Source: Nisaea sp.
GTDB lineage: Bacteria > Pseudomonadota > Alphaproteobacteria > Thalassobaculales > Thalassobaculaceae
Assembly (NCBI RefSeq): GCF_034670185.1
Contig: NZ_JAXMNY010000001.1
Span: 806,001-870,000 of the forward strand
DNA: 64,000 nucleotides
Direction: 5' to 3'
The notes under the pieces were generated by a model, which was not told the origin of the DNA, made no database searches, and saw nothing but the letters and a program-made list of their open reading frames with translations. Numbering within the stretch: the stretch's first letter is position 1; each line of letters begins with the position of its first letter. Shown here in pieces: positions 24,021 through 31,889 of this stretch. Made by a program: the position numbers and the translations under genes.

Positions 24021-25436
24021 ATGAAGTATTTCCCGATATTCGCCGATCTTGCCGATCAGCATGTGCTTCTGGTCGGCGGCAATGAAGACACGGCTCGCAA
24101 GCTGCGCCTGTTGCTGAAGACCGAAGCGTTGATTCGCGTCGTGTCGGCGGAACCCAATCCAGAGATCGAGGGGGAAGCCGCCGCCGGACGTATTGAATTG
24201 CACCGGCGCGGGTTCGAGACGCGCGACTTGAACAATGTCCGGTTGGCCATCGTTGGCGATGCCGAAGCCCTGGACGTAGATCGGCTGGCGCGGCAGATCC
24301 GAGAGGCCGGCATCCAGACCAATGTCGTCGACCGTCCGGATCTCTCCACGTTCATTATTCCAGGCATCGTGGATCGCGATCCAATCGTGGTTGCCATCGG
24401 CAGCGAAGGCACGGCACCGGTCATGGTTCGCCGCATCCGCGAGCAGATTGAGCGTTCCTTGCCGGTTCGGCTCGGTGCTTTGGCACGGTTTGCTCAAAGT
24501 TTTCGCAGTGCAGTGATGTCCGCCATCTCGGATGGCGGTGAGCGCCGCCGGTTCTGGGAGACTGTTTTCGACGGGGCCATCGCCAATGACGTGCTTGCCG
24601 GACGTGACGCTGCCGGACGTGAAGCCATGTTGCGACTCGTCAATGGCTCACGCCGTCAGCGCGGCGGCGCATCGGGCAGTGTTGCCCTTGTCGGCGCCGG
24701 TCCCGGCGATCCCGATCTGCTGACCCTGAAGGCTCTGCGTCTGATGCAGGATGCGGATGTGATCGTGCATGACGCGCTGATTGGCCCGACCATGCTGGAC
24801 TATGTCCGGCGGGATTCAATCCGGATCGATGTCGGCAAGAGGGCAGGGCAGCATTCCTATAGCCAGGACGATATCAACGCGTTGCTGGCCGAGCATGCAG
24901 AAGCCGGCAGCCGTGTGGTGCGCCTTAAGGGCGGGGATCCGTTTATCTTCGGCCGGGGCGGTGAAGAGCTGGCCTATCTGAAAGAGCGCGGCATTGCCGT
25001 CGAGATCGTGCCTGGCGTGACAGCGGCGCTTGGCGCGGCATCCGCTGCCGGTCTGCCACTGACTCATCGTGATCACGCCAACAGGCTGACCATCTTGACC
25101 GGACATGACCGGAACGGGGTGTCCGAGTTCGACGGCCGTGTGCTGGCGGACACCAAAGGCACCGTCGTCATCTATATGGGCCTCGGCGCCGCACCACGGA
25201 TCATGGAGGCGGCGCTCGACGCTGGCCGTGTGCCGTCGACGCCGGTTGCGGTGATCGAAAAGGCGACCCTGCCGGACCAACGCATTCTGAAAACAACCCT
25301 GGCCGATCTCGCCGGAATGGTAGCCGAGCGGCAGATATCTGCCCCCGCGTTGATCGTTCTCGGTGATGTGGCCGCGTTTGCCGAAGGTGAAATATTTGAG
25401 GCTGTGGTCCCCGAGGACCGGCGTCTCGCCGTTTAG
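24021..25436 (+). CDS. cysG: Siroheme synthase (precorrin-2 dehydrogenase/ferrochelatase plus uroporphyrinogen-III methyltransferase)
   Basis: 471 residues. The N-terminal about 210 residues form the SirC-type domain (LLVGGNEDTARKLRLLL, then NVVDRPDLSTFIIPGIVDRD). The C-terminal 250 residues form the SAM uroporphyrinogen-III methyltransferase, with VGAGPGDPDLLTLKALRLM near 222, RLKGGDPFIFGRGGEE near 300 and VPGVTAALGAASAAGLPLTHR. Together they make siroheme for the sulfite reductase two genes downstream. ATG at 24021 is the start that preserves the family N-terminus. It is the first gene of the four-gene sulfite operon. The family lysine in the GGKAPV loop is replaced by Thr (GTAPV). Confidence 0.93.
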   Translation: MKYFPIFADLADQHVLLVGGNEDTARKLRLLLKTEALIRVVSAEPNPEIEGEAAAGRIELHRRGFETRDLNNVRLAIVGDAEALDVDRLARQIREAGIQTNVVDRPDLSTFIIPGIVDRDPIVVAIGSEGTAPVMVRRIREQIERSLPVRLGALARFAQSFRSAVMSAISDGGERRRFWETVFDGAIANDVLAGRDAAGREAMLRLVNGSRRQRGGASGSVALVGAGPGDPDLLTLKALRLMQDADVIVHDALIGPTMLDYVRRDSIRIDVGKRAGQHSYSQDDINALLAEHAEAGSRVVRLKGGDPFIFGRGGEELAYLKERGIAVEIVPGVTAALGAASAAGLPLTHRDHANRLTILTGHDRNGVSEFDGRVLADTKGTVVIYMGLGAAPRIMEAALDAGRVPSTPVAVIEKATLPDQRILKTTLADLAGMVAERQISAPALIVLGDVAAFAEGEIFEAVVPEDRRLAV

Positions 25437-25442
25437 GAACTG

Positions 25443-25754
25443 ATGAGAATGAAAGTGACGACCAAGGTCATGACCGCCAACCGTCTGGGCGATGGCGCTG
25501 TTGTTTATCTTGCAGATGACAACAACTGGGTATTGGCGCTCGACGACGCAGAGGTTGCCGACGGCGATGATGCGGCCGCCGCCCTTGAGGCGCGTGCGGC
25601 CGCATCGGCCGCACGGCAGGAGGTCGTGAGCACCTATCTGTTCGCCGTCTCCGTTTCCGACACCGGCATCGCGCCGGTGAGCCAGCGCGAAATCATCCGC
25701 GCCGCCGGGCCAACTGTCGGCACGGACCTCCCCGCAACCACCCCATTGGTTTGA
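25443..25754 (+). CDS. DUF2849 domain protein
   Basis: 103 residues starting MRMKVTTKVMTANRLGDGAV, with DDNNWVLALDDAEVADGDDA and an Ala-rich middle. DUF2849 proteins occur between cysG and cysI in alphaproteobacteria. The role is unproven; the constant position suggests an accessory function for siroheme insertion or sulfite reductase. The start is 6 bp after the cysG stop, with AGGA upstream, and the stop is 4 bp before cysI, so it is tightly coupled. Confidence 0.88.
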   Translation: MRMKVTTKVMTANRLGDGAVVYLADDNNWVLALDDAEVADGDDAAAALEARAAASAARQEVVSTYLFAVSVSDTGIAPVSQREIIRAAGPTVGTDLPATTPLV

Positions 25755-25758
25755 CGCG

Positions 25759-27414
25759 ATGTATACGTATAACGAATTCGATCACGCCTTCGTCCGGGAC
25801 CGGACCGAGGAATTCCGCGATCAGGTCGCGCGCCGGATCGCCGGTGAGCTGACCGAGGACGAGTTCAAGCCACTGCGTTTGATGAACGGTCTCTACCTGC
25901 AGCTTCACGCCTATATGCTGCGGGTCGCGATCCCCTATGGCACGCTTTCCGCGGTTCAGATGCGCCAGCTTGGATATATCGCCCGGCGCTGGGACCGCAA
26001 CTGGGGGCATTTCACCACCCGTCAGAATATCCAGTACAACTGGACGAAGCTGGACGACGTGCCGGACATTCTGGACGCGCTCGCCGATGTCGAGATGCAT
26101 GCGATCCAGACCAGCGGTAACTGCATCCGCAATGTGACAGCCGACCAGTTTGCCGGTGTTGCCGCCGATGAGATCGAGGATTCCCGTGTCTGGGCCGAGA
26201 TCATGCGGCAATGGTCCACGCTGCACCCGGAATTCACCTTCCTGCCGCGCAAGTTCAAGATCGCCATTACCGGCTCGGAGAACGACCGGGCGGCGGTGAA
26301 GTTGCACGACATCGGCCTGCGCATGCGCCGCAACGATGCCGGTGAAGTGGGCTTCGAGGTGATCGTCGGCGGCGGGCAGGGGCGTACGCCCATCGTCGGT
26401 GAGACGATCCGCGAATTCCTGCCGAAACAGCATCTGCTGTCATATCTGGAAGCGATCCTGCGGACCTATAACCTGCTCGGCCGCCGGGATAACCTCTACA
26501 AGGCCCGGATCAAGATCCTGGTCGCCGCCGTCGGCATCGAGAAATTCGCCGAAATGGTCGAGGAGGAGTGGCTCGATATCAAGGACAGCGCGCTGACGCT
26601 GGACGCCGCGAAGATTTCGGAGATCGAACGGCATTTCGCTCCGCCGACCTATGAGGATATCGCCGAGCCGGTTGCCCCGTACGATGCCGCGCGCTTTACC
26701 GATCCGGCCTTTGCTACCTGGACCCGGACCAATCTCTTCCCGCACAAGCAGCCGGGCTACACCATCGTCACGGTGTCCCTGAAACCCGCGGGCGGGGTGC
26801 CGGGCGACGCCACGGCGGAGCAGATGGAGGCTTTGGCCGATCTGGTGGAGAAATATTCCCTCGGCGAGCTGCGCATCGCGCATGAGCAGAATGTGGTGCT
26901 GCCCTATGTCCGCAAGCAGGATCTGCACAAACTGTGGCAGGCTCTTGGAGAGCATGGGCTGGCGGACGCCAATATCGGCCTGATCACGGACATCATCTCT
27001 TGCCCGGGGCTCGACTACTGCAACCTTGCAAACGCCCGGGCGATTCCGATCGCGCAGCGTCTGAGCCGGCATTTCGCCGATCCGGCGCTGCAATCCGAAA
27101 TCGGCCCGATCACGCTGAACATCTCCGGCTGCATCAATGCCTGCGGGCATCACCATGTCGGCAATATCGGCATCCTCGGCGTCGATAAAAAAGGCGTGGA
27201 GCATTACCAGATCACCATCGGCGGGATCGCGGATGAAAATGCCGCTATCGGCAAGATCCTCGGCCCGTCCTTCCCGGCTGAAGGTGTGGTGGATGCCATC
27301 GACACCCTGATCGGGACGTTCCGCAAGATCCGCGCTGAAGGCGAGACCTTCATCGACACGGTGTCCCGTGTCGGCATCAACCCCTTCAAGGAGACTCTCT
27401 ATGCCAATCATTAA
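25759..27414 (+). CDS. cysI: Nitrite/sulfite reductase hemoprotein (assimilatory sulfite reductase)
   Basis: 551 residues. The siroheme-[4Fe-4S] ligand cysteines are visible as CPGLDYC and CINAC near residues 415-460 (C-x5-C and C-x3-C), and the two ferredoxin-like half-domains contain YIARRWDRNWGHFTTRQNIQ and GELRIAHEQNVVLPYV. It reduces sulfite to sulfide for cysteine synthesis, drawing electrons from ferredoxin or a flavoprotein. With cysG and DUF934 alongside, sulfite rather than nitrite is the likely substrate. Its last 14 bp overlap the DUF934 gene. A cysH gene, common in this operon, is missing here. Confidence 0.92.
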   Translation: MYTYNEFDHAFVRDRTEEFRDQVARRIAGELTEDEFKPLRLMNGLYLQLHAYMLRVAIPYGTLSAVQMRQLGYIARRWDRNWGHFTTRQNIQYNWTKLDDVPDILDALADVEMHAIQTSGNCIRNVTADQFAGVAADEIEDSRVWAEIMRQWSTLHPEFTFLPRKFKIAITGSENDRAAVKLHDIGLRMRRNDAGEVGFEVIVGGGQGRTPIVGETIREFLPKQHLLSYLEAILRTYNLLGRRDNLYKARIKILVAAVGIEKFAEMVEEEWLDIKDSALTLDAAKISEIERHFAPPTYEDIAEPVAPYDAARFTDPAFATWTRTNLFPHKQPGYTIVTVSLKPAGGVPGDATAEQMEALADLVEKYSLGELRIAHEQNVVLPYVRKQDLHKLWQALGEHGLADANIGLITDIISCPGLDYCNLANARAIPIAQRLSRHFADPALQSEIGPITLNISGCINACGHHHVGNIGILGVDKKGVEHYQITIGGIADENAAIGKILGPSFPAEGVVDAIDTLIGTFRKIRAEGETFIDTVSRVGINPFKETLYANH

Positions 27415-27964
27415 GAATGGCCGTATCCAGGAAGACATCTGGGTGTCGCTGACGGATCGGGATTTGGAAATGCTGGGCCGGGACACGCCGGTGCTGGTCA
27501 GCCTCGAGGAATGGAAGGCGGGCCGCGAAACTCTGGTCGCCAATTTCGACCGGCGCGCCGTCCGGCTTGAAAACGCCGATGACGTCGAGGATATCCGTGA
27601 GGACCTGGCGGATATCGACACGGTGATCCTGGTGTTCCCGAAATTCAATGACGGCCGGGCCTTTTCCCAGGCGCGGCTGCTGCGGGACCGTTTCGGTTTC
27701 AAGGGCGAAATCAGAGCCACCGGACATGTCATCCAGGACCAGTTCCTGTTTCTGCAGCGCTGCGGCGTCGATGCGGTCGAGGTCGCGGACGAGAAACTGC
27801 TGGAAGCCTGGATGCGGGCGAACCGTCGCTTCAAGGGCTACTACCAGCCGGCACTCGATGTTGTTGAAGGCACCTGCCAGGACAAGGTGGAGACTGCCCC
27901 GTCCGGTCACGGCGGTGCATACAGTCGGGTCGAGCCCGCCGTGCTGGCAAGCTGGGCCTACTGA
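27401..27964 (+). CDS. DUF934 domain protein of the sulfite-reduction operon
   Basis: 187 residues starting MPIIKNGRIQEDIWVSLTDR, with VLVFPKFNDGRAFSQARLLRDR and the family block GHVIQDQFLFLQRCGVDAVE. DUF934 proteins accompany cysI in many proteobacteria and are thought to help sulfite reductase, but no activity is assigned. The ATG lies inside the end of cysI (14-bp overlap), implying translational coupling. An intrinsic terminator 37 bp after the stop ends the operon. Confidence 0.9.
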   Translation: MPIIKNGRIQEDIWVSLTDRDLEMLGRDTPVLVSLEEWKAGRETLVANFDRRAVRLENADDVEDIREDLADIDTVILVFPKFNDGRAFSQARLLRDRFGFKGEIRATGHVIQDQFLFLQRCGVDAVEVADEKLLEAWMRANRRFKGYYQPALDVVEGTCQDKVETAPSGHGGAYSRVEPAVLASWAY

Positions 27965-28001
27965 GAGACGGCTTACCCATTCGAGCGAACAAATCGACCG
28001 G

Positions 28002-28035
28002 TCGCCGGGGAGCGTAGCCTTCCCGGCGATTTTTT
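28002..28035 (+). terminator. Intrinsic terminator of the cysG-cysI operon
   Basis: TCGCCGGG (28002-28009) pairs with CCCGGCGA (28022-28029), followed by a T6 run through 28035. It sits 37 bp after the DUF934 stop and about 100 bp before preT, separating the sulfite and pyrimidine operons. Confidence 0.9.
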
Positions 28036-28078
28036 ATGCACGGCAACTGCGTCTTCGGTTTGACGGCGTCTCAAATTT

Positions 28079-28094
28079 TTGATCAGATAGTAAA
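28079..28094 (+). promoter_or_regulatory. Candidate RutR operator upstream of preT
   Basis: TTGATCAGATAGTAAA agrees with the E. coli RutR consensus (TTGACCA-N2-TGGTCAA) at 11 of 14 defined positions. Its left arm TTGATCA is identical to that of the stronger site at 31726-31741. It lies 43 bp before the preT start codon, where a repressor site is expected. Confidence 0.55.
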
Positions 28095-28136
28095 AAACGA
28101 GTGCAAATGCACCGTGGCTTCTGAACTGGAGAGACT

Positions 28137-29477
28137 ATGCCGTCTGATATCCGTGGGGACAGATTGTCCCCGGCGGAGGTCGAGTCGAATTTCGCCGATC
28201 TCCATCCGTTGCTCAGCAAACACGAAGCTGTCGTCGAGGCTGACCGCTGTTATTTCTGCCATGACGCACCCTGCGTCACGGCATGCCCGACAGGCATCGA
28301 TATCCCGCTCTTTATCCGCCAGATCCTGACCGACAACCCGTCCGGGTCGGCCAAGACGATCCTGAGCGAGAACATTCTTGGCGGTATGTGCGCCCGTGTC
28401 TGCCCGACAGAAACCCTGTGCGAGCAGGCCTGTGTGCGGGAGATCGAACAGAAGCCGGTACGGATTGGTGAGCTGCAACGCTACGCTACCGATCACCTGA
28501 TGGAAAAGGGCACGCAGCCATTTGAGCGCGCACCACTGACAGGCAAGAAAGCTGCCGTCGTCGGAGCTGGACCTGCCGGACTTTCCTGTGCTCACCGGCT
28601 CGCCATGCTTGGTCATGACGTCACGATCTTCGAGGCGAAGGAGAAAGGTGGCGGACTCAATGAGTACGGCATTGCGGCCTACAAGGCGGTCGACGAATTC
28701 GCCCAGAAAGAACTCGATTTCGTACTGTCCATTGGCGGTATCGAACTGAAAAATGGCATGGCGCTTGGGCGGGACGTAACGCTCGACAGTCTGGTCGCCG
28801 ATTTCGATGCTGTCTTCCTAGGCCTTGGCCTCGGGGCTACCAATGGGCTCGGCGTTGACGGCGAGGCGCTCGACGGCGTTGCCGATGCGGTCGATTTCAT
28901 CGAGGGTCTGCGGCAGGCACCGGCGATGGAGAAAGTCGCTGTCGGCAGCAATGTTGTCGTCATCGGCGGCGGCATGACGGCGATTGATGCGGCCGTTCAG
29001 TCCAAGCTGCTGGGCGCGGACGAGGTGACGTTGGTTTATCGTCGCGGTGCGGATCGGATGAATGCCAGCCCATACGAGCAGTCGCTCGCCAAGGAGAAGG
29101 GCGTTGTGCTGCGGCACTGGGCGCGGCCGGAAAAGATCGAAGCGGGGCCGGATGGCAAGGTTGGCTCGATCAGTTTCGCCCGGACGAAAGACGACGGCGG
29201 AAAGCTCGCCGATACTGGCGAAGGTTTCACGTTGGAGGCGGACATGGTGCTGAAAGCCATTGGCCAGACTTTCGTGCCGGTTCCGCTTCAGGGCAGCACG
29301 GTTGAGGTTGCGCTGGAGGCTGGACGGATCAAGGCCGGGGACGACCGGCGCACCAGTCATCCGAAAATCTGGGCGGGGGGCGATGCGGTTGCCGGCGGTG
29401 AGGATCTCACCGTTGCGGCCGTTGAAGACGGCAAGCAAGCCGCGCTTTCCATCCATAACGCGCTTATCGGCGCGTAG
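28137..29477 (+). CDS. preT: Dihydropyrimidine dehydrogenase, NAD(P)H-binding subunit
   Basis: 446 residues, GltD-like. The N-terminal domain has two Cys clusters for [4Fe-4S] binding (CYFCHDAPCVTACPTGIDIP and GGMCARVCPTETLCEQAC, residues about 39-100). An FAD site follows at VVGAGPAGLSCAHRLAMLG near 141, then an NAD(P) site at VIGGGMTAIDAAVQSKLLG near 280. It delivers electrons to PreA for reduction of uracil or thymine to the dihydropyrimidine, the first step of the reductive pyrimidine pathway. It is 20 bp upstream of preA. Also called pydA in other annotations. The ATG follows a GGAGAG site. Confidence 0.92.
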   Translation: MPSDIRGDRLSPAEVESNFADLHPLLSKHEAVVEADRCYFCHDAPCVTACPTGIDIPLFIRQILTDNPSGSAKTILSENILGGMCARVCPTETLCEQACVREIEQKPVRIGELQRYATDHLMEKGTQPFERAPLTGKKAAVVGAGPAGLSCAHRLAMLGHDVTIFEAKEKGGGLNEYGIAAYKAVDEFAQKELDFVLSIGGIELKNGMALGRDVTLDSLVADFDAVFLGLGLGATNGLGVDGEALDGVADAVDFIEGLRQAPAMEKVAVGSNVVVIGGGMTAIDAAVQSKLLGADEVTLVYRRGADRMNASPYEQSLAKEKGVVLRHWARPEKIEAGPDGKVGSISFARTKDDGGKLADTGEGFTLEADMVLKAIGQTFVPVPLQGSTVEVALEAGRIKAGDDRRTSHPKIWAGGDAVAGGEDLTVAAVEDGKQAALSIHNALIGA

Positions 29478-29497
29478 GCCGGATCGGGAGAGAGATC

Positions 29498-30802
29498 ATG
29501 GCAAATCTGCAGACGAGTTTCCTCGGTATCAAATCCCCCAACCCCTTCTGGCTCGCCTCGGCGCCGCCGACCGACCGGGAGGTCAACGTCACCCGTGCTT
29601 TCAAGGCGGGCTGGGGCGGTGTGGTCTGGAAGACGCTCGGGGAGGATCCGCATGTCGTCAATGTGAATGGGCCACGCTACGGTGCGATCCATTCCAATGA
29701 CCGCCGTTTGATCGGCCTCAACAATATCGAGCTGATTACCGACCGGCCTCTGGAGGTCAATCTCCGGGAGATCAAGGCGGTGAAGAAGGCGTGGCCTGAC
29801 CGGGCCATCGTCGTCTCGCTGATGGTGCCGTGCGAGGAGGAGGCCTGGAAGAAGATCCTGCCGCTGGTTGAGGATACCGGCGCTGACGGGATCGAGCTCA
29901 ATTTCGGTTGCCCGCACGGCATGTCAGAGCGCGGCATGGGCGCGGCTGTCGGCCAGGTGCCGGAATATGTCGAGATGGTGGCCCGCTGGTGCAAGCAGAA
30001 CACCCGTATGCCGGTCATCGTCAAGCTGACACCGAACATCACCGATGTCCGTCAGCCTGCCCGCGCTGCGAAAAACGGTGGAGCGGATGCTGTATCGCTG
30101 ATCAATACGATCAATTCGGTGATGGGCGTCGATCTCGATATTATGGCGCCGAGCCCGCATATCGACGGCAAAGGCACACATGGCGGCTATTGCGGCCCAG
30201 CCGTAAAGCCGATTGCCATGAGCATGGTCTCCGAGATCGCGCGCGACCCGGAGACCCAGGGCCTGCCGATCTCGGCTATCGGCGGCATCACCACCTGGCG
30301 GGACGCGGCGGAATTCATGGCTCTTGGCGCCGGTACGGTACAAGTCTGCACCGCGGCCATGACCTACGGATTCAAGATCGTTGAGGAGATGAAACTGGGA
30401 CTGTCGGACTGGATGGACGAGAAGGGTTACACGTCCGTCGATCAGTTCGTCGGCATGGCGGTTCCGAACGTCACTGACTGGCAGTATCTGAACCTCAATT
30501 ACGTGGTGAAGGCGAAGATCGATCAGGAGTCCTGTATCAAGTGCGGGCGTTGCCATATCGTCTGCGAGGACACGTCCCATCAGGCGATCTGGGCGGAAAA
30601 GGACGGGCAGCGGCATTTTGAAGTCAACGACACGGAATGTGTCGGCTGCAATCTCTGCGTCAGCGTCTGTCCGGTCGAGAACTGTATCACCATGGAGCAG
30701 CAGACCGACGGTGTGGATGCCCGCACCGGCAAACCGATCAATCCGGAATACGGCAACTGGACAACCCACCCGAACAACCCGATGCGGGTCGCGGCGGAGT
30801 AG
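29498..30802 (+). CDS. preA: Dihydropyrimidine dehydrogenase, FMN/Fe-S subunit
   Basis: 434 residues. An FMN-binding dihydroorotate-dehydrogenase-like barrel (LGIKSPNPFWLASAPPTDR, ELNFGCPHGMSERGMGAAVG with the catalytic Cys region, SAIGGITTWRDAAEFMALGA) is followed by a C-terminal two-cluster ferredoxin domain: CIKCGRCHIVC near 349 and CVGCNLCVSVCPVENC near 382. It reduces the pyrimidine ring with electrons from PreT. Length and domain order match PreA/PydX. The nested palindromic element follows the stop after 29 bp. Confidence 0.93.
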   Translation: MANLQTSFLGIKSPNPFWLASAPPTDREVNVTRAFKAGWGGVVWKTLGEDPHVVNVNGPRYGAIHSNDRRLIGLNNIELITDRPLEVNLREIKAVKKAWPDRAIVVSLMVPCEEEAWKKILPLVEDTGADGIELNFGCPHGMSERGMGAAVGQVPEYVEMVARWCKQNTRMPVIVKLTPNITDVRQPARAAKNGGADAVSLINTINSVMGVDLDIMAPSPHIDGKGTHGGYCGPAVKPIAMSMVSEIARDPETQGLPISAIGGITTWRDAAEFMALGAGTVQVCTAAMTYGFKIVEEMKLGLSDWMDEKGYTSVDQFVGMAVPNVTDWQYLNLNYVVKAKIDQESCIKCGRCHIVCEDTSHQAIWAEKDGQRHFEVNDTECVGCNLCVSVCPVENCITMEQQTDGVDARTGKPINPEYGNWTTHPNNPMRVAAE

Positions 30803-30831
30803 GTTGGGGCTGTGTTCACACCGATTTTTCA

Positions 30832-30915
30832 CCGTCATCCCCACGAAAGTGGGGACCTAGGGAAGCCAGGCGAAACTCTACGATCTCTGGGTCCCCGCGT
30901 GCGTGGGGATCACGG
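30832..30915. repeat. Nested-palindrome intergenic repeat (REP-like)
   Basis: 84 bp bounded by CCGTCATCCCCAC and GTGGGGATCACGG, an inverted pair with one mismatch. Inside each end is a smaller hairpin: CCCCAC-GAAA-GTGGGG (30839-30854) and CCCCGC-GTGC-GTGGGG (30893-30908, one G-T pair). GTCATCCCC...GGGGATGAC elements of this shape are scattered between genes in many alphaproteobacteria. It lies between preA and the rutR stop and could also serve as a bidirectional transcript end. Confidence 0.8.
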
Positions 30916-30951
30916 TTATTATTAAAAATTACATGATGGTAGGGGGTGTTG

Positions 30952-31587
30952 TTAACGCGGCTTCAAGCCGTTGAATAGCACGGTGAACAGTGTTCTCTCG
31001 GCGCCTTCGAAGCGTTTGTCGCGGGTGCCCGGCTCGGTGCCTTCGAGGGCATCCATCTGGGTTTCGAAGTCGGCGTAATGCTGGGTCGAGGCCCAGATCA
31101 TGTAGATCAGGTGTAGCGGATCTACCGGCGCCATCTTCCCGTCGGCGATCCATGTCCGGATGGCCTTCGACTTGGTTTCGACCAGATCCTTGAGGGGGCC
31201 TTTCAGGGTATCCTCTAGAAGGGGGGCACCCTGCAGGATCTCGTTGGCGAACAGGCGGGAGGCTTTCGGATTGATCCGGGCATGGGCCAGTTTGGCGGAG
31301 ATATAGGCGCCGAGTTCGGAGGCCGGATCGCCTTGCGGGTCGAGTTTGGCGAAAGGGGTCAGCCAGTCGTCCAGGGTTTCCTGCAGGACAGTCTGGTAAA
31401 GTTCCTGCTTGGTGCGGAAATAGTACAGCATGTTGGGTTTGGACATGCCCGCGGCTGCGGCGATCTCGTCCAGTGTGGTGCCGCGATAGCCAGAGCGGGA
31501 GAACATGTCGAGCGCGGCCTTCAGGATGCGCTCGCGGTTTTCCTGCTGAATTCTTGTGCGGCGGCCATTTTCCGATGTCACAGCCAT
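30952..31587 (-). CDS. rutR: RutR-like TetR family regulator of pyrimidine catabolism
   Basis: 211 residues. An N-terminal TetR HTH (GTTLDEIAAAAGMSKPNMLY) is followed by a ligand domain with the RutR-specific run ASRLFANEILQGAPLLEDTL and the block GKMAPVDPLHLIYMIWASTQ followed by HYADF, nearly the same as E. coli RutR, which binds uracil and thymine. It is embedded between the preTA and amidohydrolase/dihydropyrimidinase operons, and sites like the E. coli RutR box lie upstream of both. It is therefore the likely uracil-responsive repressor of the pyrimidine block. Divergent from the amidohydrolase gene with 302 bp between. Confidence 0.9.
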   Translation of the reverse strand: MAVTSENGRRTRIQQENRERILKAALDMFSRSGYRGTTLDEIAAAAGMSKPNMLYYFRTKQELYQTVLQETLDDWLTPFAKLDPQGDPASELGAYISAKLAHARINPKASRLFANEILQGAPLLEDTLKGPLKDLVETKSKAIRTWIADGKMAPVDPLHLIYMIWASTQHYADFETQMDALEGTEPGTRDKRFEGAERTLFTVLFNGLKPR

Positions 31588-31889
31588 TGGTTCAATCCGG
31601 CATGTTAAGTGTGATTTTCAGGGACGGTCGAAAGGAAACATCAAAGCTGCGGGGAAGGGGAGCGGCACTGGAATGTCTGCGTGTTTGCTGGGCAAGCGGC
31701 TCACCTGATTGCCTACACTTTAATCTTGATCAAATGGTCAACTTTGTCTTTGCTTATACCCCAGAAGGGCGTGAGCACAAATGCCCTCAAAAGTCGGCAA
31801 TCGCCAAGTTCTTGTCCTTCACATGTGAACTTGCCGATGCCGATCAAAATCGTCCCCGGTGAGGGACGGAGCGAACAGGAGAGTTTGGG
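31588..31889. other. Divergent promoter region between rutR and the amidohydrolase gene
   Basis: 302 bp without a convincing gene. The short open frames here lack ribosome-binding sites and family features. The right half is AT-rich and contains the RutR-like operator at 31726-31741. It presumably holds promoters for both rutR and the catabolic operon. Confidence 0.7.
31726..31741 (+). promoter_or_regulatory. Candidate RutR operator
   Basis: TTGATCAAATGGTCAA matches the E. coli RutR consensus TTGACCA-N2-TGGTCAA at 13 of 14 defined positions. It lies between a rutR homologue and the divergent pyrimidine-degradation operon, 149 bp from the downstream start codon. The palindrome is visible directly; binding by the adjacent RutR is inferred. 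Confidence 0.78.

Noticed and set aside
30832..30915. CRISPR repeat unit
   Set aside because: Only one copy with internal palindromes, no spacer array and no cas genes nearby.
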